Source: Planctomycetaceae bacterium (GTDB lineage Bacteria; Planctomycetota; Planctomycetia; Planctomycetales; Planctomycetaceae). Taken from it: a stretch of 32,093 nt of DNA. The translations under genes and the position numbers were made by a program. The notes under the pieces were generated by a model. That model worked only from the letters and a program-made list of their open reading frames with translations, was not told the DNA's origin and ran no database searches. The stretch lies in contig JANQRQ010000361.1 of the NCBI GenBank assembly GCA_028284485.1, forward strand, positions 1-32,093, in the 5' to 3' direction. Of this stretch, positions 17,680 to 24,541 are shown in pieces; position 1 is the first letter of the stretch, and each line of letters opens with the position of its first letter.

Positions 17680-18647
17680 TGCTTCAAATCTTCGACTTTT
17701 GTGAAAACGGCGTCGTCCCAACGTGTCATCACCACTCCGTCGCGCCAGTCAACATCTGTCGGTAAAGTCGAACGACCGGTCATTTCGTCCACTAGCCATT
17801 GCACGAAATCGGCACCGGCTTGATGACAGATCGGATATCCACCGCCAAACCGCGGATTGATTTCGATGATTTTGACATGGCCGTCGTCGTCGACAAATCC
17901 TTGGAAGCACATCGCACCCCAGGGATCAGGAAGGGTGCGAGTCAGTCGATTGGCGATCTCGATCAGTGCAGACTGGCGTACGGTGATACACTTCGAGACC
18001 TCTCCCCCGCGGGTCTCCAGCCGCAGATGGGGAACTGCTGCTATGCATTGGTTTCCGCGATCGACATAAAAATTCACAGTAAACTCTCGGCCTTGGGCGA
18101 GTTCTTGCACGATCGGCTTTTCAGTGCGGCGAAGATAAAAATGCAGCTCTTCGGCGTCCGAGGCGGTCTGCACGCCATGCGATGCACTGCCGAAGCGCGG
18201 TTTAATGAGGACCGGGTACGGCAAATGATCCAGCCGAGAATTCGGTTCGACATCAAACTTGCGGACAGTGGGCAAACCGGCTTCGATGAGAAAGTCGTGT
18301 GTCGTTAGTTTGTCTTGGGAGATCTTGATCGTTTCGGGTCCCGAAACAGCGACCGAAATGCCGTTCTCCGCAAACCACTGTCGGCTTTCTGCAAAAATCG
18401 GCAATTCTGTATCAATCGTCGGGATGATCAGTTGGATGTTGTGATCGCGGCAATATTGATATACCGCTGGAACAAAACCGGCATCCGTGCAGCGCGGAAC
18501 TTGTTTCCATTGTTCGGCCAGGCGGCAAGCGGCGGACCAATTGCCGGCATCAACGGCGAAGACTCGTCCACCCAACGACTCGATGGTTTGTTGAATGATT
18601 TTGACGAGTGCACCACGACGGCCCGCACTCGATACGAGGACATTCAT
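17667..18647 (-). CDS. ATP-grasp ligase (CarB-like)
   Basis: 326 residues from the ATG at 18647, which has AAGGA about 7 nt upstream; the longer frame to 18719 is unlikely. The protein begins MNVLVSSAGRRGALVKI, a Rossmann-like pre-ATP-grasp domain, followed by the ATP-grasp fold: DKLTTHDFLIEAGLP, PVLIKPRFGSASHGV (ATP phosphate loop), IVQELAQGREFTVN (adenine site) and KIIEINPRFGGGYPI (metal-binding Glu-x-Asn). Such enzymes couple an acyl phosphate to an amine or other nucleophile. Next to an amino-sugar pathway it may attach an amino acid or other acid to the 4-amino group; that is inference. The following HAD gene overlaps its 3' end. Confidence 0.85.
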   Translation of the reverse strand: MNVLVSSAGRRGALVKIIQQTIESLGGRVFAVDAGNWSAACRLAEQWKQVPRCTDAGFVPAVYQYCRDHNIQLIIPTIDTELPIFAESRQWFAENGISVAVSGPETIKISQDKLTTHDFLIEAGLPTVRKFDVEPNSRLDHLPYPVLIKPRFGSASHGVQTASDAEELHFYLRRTEKPIVQELAQGREFTVNFYVDRGNQCIAAVPHLRLETRGGEVSKCITVRQSALIEIANRLTRTLPDPWGAMCFQGFVDDDGHVKIIEINPRFGGGYPICHQAGADFVQWLVDEMTGRSTLPTDVDWRDGVVMTRWDDAVFTKVEDLKQWAA

Positions 18648-18668
18648 TGCGTTCGTCCTTAAGGCTGT

Positions 18669-18689
18669 CAGCTTGGATCTTCCAAGCTG
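18669..18689 (-). repeat. Intra-operon inverted repeat, 9-bp stem
   Basis: CAGCTTGGA and TCCAAGCTG are exact reverse complements around TCT. The hairpin falls in the 130-bp gap before the ATP-grasp gene, just upstream of its ribosome site on the minus strand. No T-run follows in that direction, so it is not a standard intrinsic terminator; attenuation, processing or protein binding are possible. Confidence 0.5.
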
Positions 18690-18777
18690 TTGGATCTCTT
18701 CAATTGATTGTTGTTTCACCGATCGACAACGAGAATTCTGGGAACATGCGTCATCGATCCATTAATCGTCGACCACA

Positions 18778-19707
18778 TTATGCCGCACGTTTTGCCTTGG
18801 CCGCACCTCGAAAACGGGCCGTGACTTCCAGTCCACCAAAATGAATCCCTGTAGCAAATTTCAAAAGTTTGACCGCTTGGTAGGCCGACTTTTTCATCAA
18901 CCGCTTCATGGCGCTTCCGTGCATGAATGGATGACCGATCTCAACATGGAGCAATTCAAATCCCGTATGATTCAGCAAGTTTTTCAAGGTTTGCGGAGTA
19001 TATTGGTGGAGGTGTTCTTGCGGATGGAGGTCGCTCCAGCGTCGACTTCGAGCGTACGAGAGTAGCCCTGTATCCTTCAGTCGCAGGTACTGGAAATTCG
19101 GGACATAAACCCCGAGGATCCCGCCGGTCCGCATTAATGAGCCGACATGACGCAACGTTGCAACCGGGTTGTGCAAGTGCTCCAGAACTCCCAGCATGGT
19201 CACGATGTCGCAACTTGCTGATTCAATTTCGACCTCTTCCACGGCATGAGAAAACACCCGGCAACCGACTGCCGTTTCAGCCTGCTTGGCTGCTTGTTCA
19301 GACGGGTCGCATCCGATTAATTTCCACCGGTTACGACGTTTGGCTTCTGCGAGAAGATGTCCGCCGCCACAGCCGACATCCAGCAGTTGACCGGTCGGCG
19401 CATATTGTTCCAGGCGGTTTAGCAGGTTCGTGAATCGGCTACCATCCTCGCTGCCATCCCAACAATAGTTATGACTAATCGTTTGCTGCGCATCGTTCGC
19501 ATACACGAATGCCGTAGATTCCAGCGTGAGGCGCGGCGATACATAGATCAGATCGCAACTGCGGCATTGGACAACGGCCAAATCGGCGGAGTCCGATCCC
19601 AGCCGGTACGTCTCCGCAAAAAGCAGTTTGGAGACGTCGCTGCCGCAAAGACAACAGGTTGTCAATTCGGTTTTCAACACAGTCCACCCCCGTGACATCC
19701 ATTCCAC
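18778..19707 (-). CDS. SAM-dependent methyltransferase with N-terminal zinc-ribbon
   Basis: 309 residues from a GTG at 19707 (an ATG follows at 19698 and is an alternative start). CCLCGSD and CRSCDLIYV give a C-x2-C...C-x2-C zinc ribbon within the first 60 residues, the pattern of C-methyltransferase-like Methyltransf_23 proteins. SAM binding is at LLDVGCGGGHLL, and VTMLGVLEHLHNPVATL is motif III-like. HPQEHLHQYTPQTLKNLL is typical of sugar or lipid-linked methyltransferases in polysaccharide clusters. It is the first gene of the minus-strand block, so the operon promoter should lie in 19708-20213. Target unknown. Confidence 0.83.
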   Translation of the reverse strand: MEWMSRGWTVLKTELTTCCLCGSDVSKLLFAETYRLGSDSADLAVVQCRSCDLIYVSPRLTLESTAFVYANDAQQTISHNYCWDGSEDGSRFTNLLNRLEQYAPTGQLLDVGCGGGHLLAEAKRRNRWKLIGCDPSEQAAKQAETAVGCRVFSHAVEEVEIESASCDIVTMLGVLEHLHNPVATLRHVGSLMRTGGILGVYVPNFQYLRLKDTGLLSYARSRRWSDLHPQEHLHQYTPQTLKNLLNHTGFELLHVEIGHPFMHGSAMKRLMKKSAYQAVKLLKFATGIHFGGLEVTARFRGAAKAKRAA

Positions 19708-20213
19708 GTCCGGGCGATCCCGGCTGGTTGGGCGTTGTATATGCGAGCTATTTCAGTCAGCAATCTTTGTTCGAATATCGGATCCGGTCGGATCAAAATT
19801 CAACAGTCGCTGTACCGATGGCAGAACGACATGTCGCCAACCGCGAAAAACGGGGGAAAGTCTAGTTCAGCCGGGCAAAGGGTGTCCAGACGATCTTTTT
19901 GCACTGTATTTGCATGGGTTTTCGACGCGATCGGGCTGTTGTATTCCGCGTCGAGGTCCGTGGATCGTTCTTACCATCGAATCGCAGATTGGGGTCGGCG
20001 CTTGATTTGGACGGGGCACACGTCATGATAAATTCTTCCGGATCCTGCAATTTCTCCCAATTACAGGAGATAAAAGTCGCATATTTTGAACTAGGAGTCC
20101 GCTTGCCGGATCGTCAGAATCTTTGATCTTTGTCCGATTCGGTGTACGACCAGTGAATTCACGATGCCGAACAATTCCGTTACGAACAGGAATCGATTGT
20201 GGAGCCAAATAGT
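19708..20213. other. Divergent intergenic region between sugar block and DUF1080 gene
   Basis: About 505 bp without a supportable gene. It should hold the promoter of the seven-gene minus-strand block and that of the DUF1080 gene. On the minus strand TATACA (complement of 19735-19740) could be a -10 but lacks a good -35. GATCCG-GT-CGGATC at 19781-19794 is a short perfect inverted repeat close to it and could be an operator. Confidence 0.4.
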
Positions 20214-21011
20214 ATGAATACTCGATCTTGCCAACTCTGGTTGTTATTCAGCTTCTGCCTTTTGTTTGCCAACCTTGCCGCGGCAGATGACCCGAATGCG
20301 CTTTCTGAGGACGAACGGGTCGCTGGCTTCCAGTTGTTGTTTGATGGAAAGTCATTGGATGGGTGGACGCATGGAGGAAACTGGAGAGTCGAAGGTGGCG
20401 TTTTGTCACGTTCCGGTCGCGGTGGCAGCCTGATTTACGAGGCGAGCAAGATTCCGGACAATTTCGAATTGCGCTTTGAGTGGAAGGTTGCCGAGGGAAG
20501 TAATAGCGGCGTGTACTATCGTCCCGGTCAGTATGAGTATCAAATTCTCGATAACGCCAAACATGCTGATGGCAAGAACCCGCGCACGAGTGCGGCGTCG
20601 CTTTACTTTTGTATGGCGCCGTCGCATGACGCCACCAATCCGATCGGCGAATGGAACAGCGGCAAGGTCATTTGCAAAGGAACCGTCGTACAGCATTGGC
20701 TGAACGGTAAGAAGGTGATCGACTTTGACTACGCCGACGAGAAATGGGCCTTCAACGTTGACATGATCAATAAGCGAGGTGCCGATTTGGCCGACCGTGG
20801 TGCCAATCTCAGTCTGCAAGATCATGGCGATCCTGTGTGGTACAGGGGGATTAAACTGCGGCAGTTGGGGGACGACGATCAACTTGATCGCACTCCGATT
20901 TCTCCTCAGCCGCTCACCAAAGAGCAGCTCAAAGCCGAAGCGGAAAAACTCGAAGGAATACTTGAAAGGCGCCGCAACGCCGCAAGCAAGAAGAAGGCGG
21001 CAGACGAATAA
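20214..21011 (+). CDS. Secreted DUF1080 (3-keto-disaccharide hydrolase domain) protein
   Basis: 265 residues. The ATG at 20214 is preceded by GTGGAG 9 nt upstream (an upstream GTG at 20199 is less likely). A signal peptide covers residues 1-24 (hydrophobic run LWLLFSFCLLFANLAA, cleavage near AAA/DDP). The single DUF1080 domain runs from about 36 to 232: FQLLFDGKSLDGW, SNSGVYYR (96-103), YEYQILDN (108-115) and the closing DPVWYRGIKLRQL. The C-terminus is a charged helix (LTKEQLKAEAEKLEGILERRR). Polysaccharide or glycoside processing outside the cytoplasm is the family expectation. It shares only the fold with the DUF1080 protein at 9212, and the extra N-terminal domain is absent here. Confidence 0.9.
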   Translation: MNTRSCQLWLLFSFCLLFANLAAADDPNALSEDERVAGFQLLFDGKSLDGWTHGGNWRVEGGVLSRSGRGGSLIYEASKIPDNFELRFEWKVAEGSNSGVYYRPGQYEYQILDNAKHADGKNPRTSAASLYFCMAPSHDATNPIGEWNSGKVICKGTVVQHWLNGKKVIDFDYADEKWAFNVDMINKRGADLADRGANLSLQDHGDPVWYRGIKLRQLGDDDQLDRTPISPQPLTKEQLKAEAEKLEGILERRRNAASKKKAADE

Positions 21012-21507
21012 TGCCACTGCTAGAGTCTTGGTGAAGACCTCGTGCGTATCATCGATAAGACGTAGACTTCCAGCAAGATTCGAATCGGCGTGCATGTCCT
21101 GAACGGTACGGAGCGTGAATTGACGGCTCGATTCGAGGATTTGCGAATTAGCCAGTAATCGTTGTCGTACTCCAGCAAACTCCATTGGTGCGCCGGCCAG
21201 GTTCAAATTGAATCCAAGGGGAATGTGCTTGCTGCCGAATGGCTGCCAAGCTGACGAGAGTTCTGGCGTAGATCGATGAGTGTGGCACCTGTCTGGGCCT
21301 CTCTGCGGGCGGCGGCAAATCTTGAATCTCTTTTGAAGCGTATTCCGCTGATTCGTGGCCGCGACCATCGCGTTTCGTTCAACGATAGCTGGCCGGAATG
21401 AGCCAGAAACGCCCACGAGAAAAAGTAAACCGCTCTATTGACTCTCCCGTTACTGGAGGCTGTAGGATGGGGCCGTTCAGCAATCGTGGGAGGGCGCAGG
21501 CTTTCAG
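21012..21507. other. Intergenic region upstream of the MerR-type regulator
   Basis: No gene can be supported in the first 425 bp; a short hairpin GTCTT-GGTG-AAGAC (21025-21038) follows the DUF1080 stop but has no T-run. The last 70 bp carry the MerR-type promoter at 21438-21468 and GGGAGG as ribosome site. Confidence 0.45.
21438..21468 (+). promoter_or_regulatory. MerR-type promoter with 19-bp spacer and CTCC/GGAG dyad
   Basis: TTGACT (-35, 21438-21443) and TAGGAT (-10, 21463-21468) are separated by 19 bp, longer than the usual 17. The spacer carries ACTCTCC-CGTTACT-GGAGGCT, an imperfect dyad (5 of 7 pairs) centred between the boxes. Long spacers with a central dyad of CTCC/GGAG type are the hallmark of promoters activated by MerR-family proteins. 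The gene it drives is itself MerR-like, so autoregulation is likely. Confidence 0.65.
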
Positions 21508-22317
21508 ATGTTCAGTATCGGCGAGTTTTCTAAGATCACCGGGTTAACTGTGAAGACCCTGCGCTTTTACCACGAGCAGGGGGTCCTCAAGCCGTCTCAC
21601 GTCGACCCGGGGACCGGTTATCGATACTACGCGCCGGAATTGATCGACTATGCACGTGTCATCAGCAGCCTACGGGAGTTGGAATTCTCGTTGTCGGATA
21701 TATCGGCCATCCTGAATCAAGCCGACGATGATTCTGACATTTTGGAATTCTTGAGCTCTCATCGTCAGGAAATCGCGGCGCAATTGGAACGGTACAATCA
21801 GATCACAAATTCGTTGGACGTAATCATCCGTAAAGAGGAGGAGGCACGCAGTCTTATGGGAAAAATCAACTATGATATCGAAGAGAAACAACTCGAGCCG
21901 ATTCTCGTCGCCGGCATTCGAATGAAGGGCCGGTACAGCGAATGTGGAAAGGCATTCTCTAAGATTGGGCGCAAGTTTGGCCGCCATATTTGCGATAAGC
22001 CGCTTATGCTGCATTACGACAGCGAATATCGAGAAGACGATGCCAATTTCGAACCGTGTATGCCGATTCGACGCGGAGATTCCGTTGACGGTATCGACGT
22101 ACACGAGTTACGCGGTGGTCGGTGCATTTCCTTGATCCATCAAGGTCCCTATGAAGAACTGGGACGCTCGTACGAGCGGGTCTTCGGCTATCTTCGTGAC
22201 CAGAATTACGAATTCGAAATGCCCACCCGCGAGGTCTACATCAAGGGGCCGGGTATGATCTTCCGTGGGAATCCGAAGAAGTATCTCACCGAGATTCAGG
22301 TTGTTCTCAAGTCGTGA
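21508..22317 (+). CDS. MerR-family transcriptional regulator with GyrI-like effector domain
   Basis: 269 residues. The winged helix-turn-helix begins FSIGEFSKITGLTVKTLRFY (2-21) and continues through GYRYYAPELIDYARVI. A dimerising coiled coil spans about 75-115. The C-terminal part (about 125-269) is a GyrI-like/effector-binding domain as in BmrR: LVAGIRMKGRY, SLIHQGPYEELGRSYERVFGYL and PTREVYIKGPG. Such proteins bind hydrophobic or cationic small molecules and twist their promoter DNA to activate it. The MerR-type promoter directly upstream points to autoregulation. The LplT-like transporter gene lies 275 bp downstream and is a possible target, although I see no similar promoter before it. 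Confidence 0.92.
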   Translation: MFSIGEFSKITGLTVKTLRFYHEQGVLKPSHVDPGTGYRYYAPELIDYARVISSLRELEFSLSDISAILNQADDDSDILEFLSSHRQEIAAQLERYNQITNSLDVIIRKEEEARSLMGKINYDIEEKQLEPILVAGIRMKGRYSECGKAFSKIGRKFGRHICDKPLMLHYDSEYREDDANFEPCMPIRRGDSVDGIDVHELRGGRCISLIHQGPYEELGRSYERVFGYLRDQNYEFEMPTREVYIKGPGMIFRGNPKKYLTEIQVVLKS

Positions 22318-22592
22318 TGTGAGTAGACCATTGCTTCAGATCAATTCCTGAAGAGTATTCTAGATTGCTTGATTCCTGGCGATGAAGGACTCGCGATTCT
22401 TTGCGATCCATTTCAGACGGCACGCCTGTTCTCTGGCGAGAATTTGTACGATTCGTGATGATACGCGACATTGAATCGCGAATTGCATTGATGCGCGTTG
22501 CAGTTTTTCGTTCGCGGAGCTGTCTCGTGGACACCAGCAATTCGCGTTTGATGCAGTCATAAACGAGCGTAGGACGCTATAGAGACGAATCG

Positions 22593-23912
22593 TTGAGCAT
22601 ACCATCTTCATCAGCCGACGAACTGCAAAGCCTGCCGTTGCTTTCTCGAGACCGATCGTTTTGGGGGATGATCGCCACGCAATTCCTGGGTGCATTCAAT
22701 GACAATGTCTTTAAGCAGGTTGTGTTGCTGCTGTGTGTGGAGTTTTACCGGCAATCGGAGGGAGCCGATATCTACCAGTCATTGGCGCAAGCCATTTTCG
22801 CGATCCCGTTCGTTGTCTTTTCAGGTTTCGCTGGTTTTCTGTCAGACCGAACGAGCAAACGCACGATCGTTGTTTTGGCCAAGATCGCCGAAATTGGGGT
22901 GATGCTCGCCGGAATGTTCGTATTCTTAATGAGTGACGCCCAATCGGTAACCGTCCTTTACGGGTTGTTTGCCGTCTTGTTCTGCATGAGTGTGCAAAGT
23001 GCTTTCTTCGGACCTGCCAAATATGGAATCCTTCCGGAAATGTTGCGTGAGGGAGATCTACCGGCGGCCAACGGCATCATGCAGATGACGACGTTTTTGG
23101 CGATCATTTTTGGCACGGCTGTTTCGGGAATTGCAAAGCAGGGATTGTCGGCCAATCAGTTATGGGTGATTAACGCCTTTTGCGTCTCGATTGCTATTGC
23201 GGGCACAATGACCTCGCTGCTTGTGCGTAAGACTCCGGTTGCCCATCCCGGTCTGGAATTCAGAATATCTACCTTTGGTGTCAATCAAGAGAATTGGAAG
23301 TTACTGCAGGGCGATCGCACGCTCCGTGGTGTCCTATTCGTCGCCGCGTTGTTTTGGTTCCTGGGCGGTGTCATCCTGCCGACGGTCAACGCCTTTGGAA
23401 AAAGCCAAATGGAATTCAACGATCGGCAGACAAGTTTTCTCGTGGCGTGCGTGGGCATCGGCATTGCGTTTGGATGTCTGTTGTCGGGAAAGCTCTCCCG
23501 GCACCGAGTACGCTTTGGATTGGTCACGATCGGTACTTGGGGAATGATCGGTTCTTTTGTCGCCTTGAGTTGGCTGGGTGTTAGCGGCCTGCCTGGCGGA
23601 GTCGTTTTGAATCTTGGTTTCGTGGGCTTGATTTCTCTGGGGTTCTTCTCCGGGATCTTTGTCGTGCCACTGCAAGTCTTTTTGCAGATTCGCCCACCCA
23701 AGGACCAAAAAGGCCGAATGATTGGCACGATGAATTTGGTGACCTGGATCGGAATTCTTCTGTCGGCACCTTTCTACTATGCCTGCTCGAAAGCATGTAC
23801 GTCGCTGAATATCGGCATCAGTTGGACGTTCTTGATCACCGCCGTGCTGATGGTGCCGCTCGGACTGTTTTATCGTCCCTCGGTTGCGGGAAGCCCGAAG
23901 TCGATCCCTTAA
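22593..23912 (+). CDS. MFS transporter, LplT-like (lysophospholipid transporter type)
   Basis: 439 residues with about 12 membrane helices. FLGAFNDNVFKQVVLLL (32-48) and SAFFGPAKYGILPEML are signature segments of the LplT/Aas-type MFS group, which flips lysophospholipids across the inner membrane for re-acylation. No acyltransferase gene follows, unlike the LplT-Aas pair. The start is a TTG at 22593; an in-frame TAA lies upstream and no ATG or GTG occurs before residue 26, where the first conserved helix begins, so TTG is the best choice although its ribosome site is weak. The substrate is inferred only from the family. Confidence 0.85.
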   Translation: MSIPSSSADELQSLPLLSRDRSFWGMIATQFLGAFNDNVFKQVVLLLCVEFYRQSEGADIYQSLAQAIFAIPFVVFSGFAGFLSDRTSKRTIVVLAKIAEIGVMLAGMFVFLMSDAQSVTVLYGLFAVLFCMSVQSAFFGPAKYGILPEMLREGDLPAANGIMQMTTFLAIIFGTAVSGIAKQGLSANQLWVINAFCVSIAIAGTMTSLLVRKTPVAHPGLEFRISTFGVNQENWKLLQGDRTLRGVLFVAALFWFLGGVILPTVNAFGKSQMEFNDRQTSFLVACVGIGIAFGCLLSGKLSRHRVRFGLVTIGTWGMIGSFVALSWLGVSGLPGGVVLNLGFVGLISLGFFSGIFVVPLQVFLQIRPPKDQKGRMIGTMNLVTWIGILLSAPFYYACSKACTSLNIGISWTFLITAVLMVPLGLFYRPSVAGSPKSIP

Positions 23913-23994
23913 AGCGGTTTACTCTTTCTCGTGGGCGTTTCTGGCTGGTGGGAACCAACGGCCGGGGAACAAAACGCGATTTTCGCGGCCCAAG

Positions 23995-24011
23995 TCAGCG
24001 TATTACGCTGA
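23995..24011. repeat. Perfect 17-bp palindrome TCAGCGTATTACGCTGA
   Basis: Eight-base arms TCAGCGTA and TACGCTGA are exact reverse complements around one T. Its single-base centre suggests a dimeric protein-binding site more than an RNA hairpin. It lies 83 bp after the MFS gene and 530 bp before the secreted-protein gene. Confidence 0.5.
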
Positions 24012-24397
24012 AGAATCGTTTGGAATCCGTCAGGAGTCCCGGCCCCAGAACCCGCATCCTAAGTGTCGTGTTGGGATCAGCGAGACCAAGGCCGAAATCG
24101 CCTACGTTTTCAGGGTTTCTCGTTGAATTTCCCGAGTTCAGACATTTTGTCTCTATGCAGTTGGCTGGTCGCCCGTTATCGTAGATATAAGTAGTCCTGG
24201 ATTTGTACAGATTAAAATGCGTTGACTGGGAAGCCCAGGCTACGACAACGTAGGTTTTTTCTGCGTTGGACTGCGGGCCATTAATGTTACTGCGTTGGAG
24301 AATGCGAAGGAGCGTGACGGCCCTTAGCCGGCCTGGGTGGGAAGCAAAAGAATTCCCGGGGGAGCTGTGCCGGCCAAGATCTTTGTGGGCTTGGTTT

Positions 24398-24514
24398 CGT
24401 TACGGACTGGGCTACAAAAGGTAAATCCGTTGATGTTTTCGACAGGGCAGTCGTAACGAACACTGTGATAAATGGCCATTTCCCGTGCGCCTGTCGTAAC
24501 TTCTTTGTTACGAC
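24398..24514. promoter_or_regulatory. Cluster of four CGTTAC/GTAACG elements upstream of the secreted-protein gene
   Basis: CGTTACG at 24398-24404, CGTAACG at 24452-24458, and GTCGTAAC (24493-24500) paired with GTTACGAC (24507-24514) as a perfect 8+6+8 inverted repeat. Four copies of one 6-mer within 117 bp, the last two as a dyad 28 bp before the ATG, suggest operator sites controlling the gene at 24542. Confidence 0.45.
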
Positions 24515-24541
24515 CGGCTGGGAAATCGATGCGGGACCAAC

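Larger units (their letters stand above)
23913..24541. other. Long intergenic region with palindromes and CGTTAC boxes
   Basis: 629 bp without a gene I can support. It contains CGCGA-TTT-TCGCG near 23975-23987, a perfect 17-bp palindrome at 23995-24011, a weak hairpin CTACG-ACAA-CGTAG followed by GTTTTTT at 24240-24260 (possible weak terminator of the MFS gene), and four CGTTAC/GTAACG elements at 24398-24512. Confidence 0.5.

Noticed and set aside
20406..21416. 336-codon frame on the minus strand
   Set aside because: Two thirds are antisense to the DUF1080 gene; the remaining third, in the intergenic gap, shows no family resemblance.
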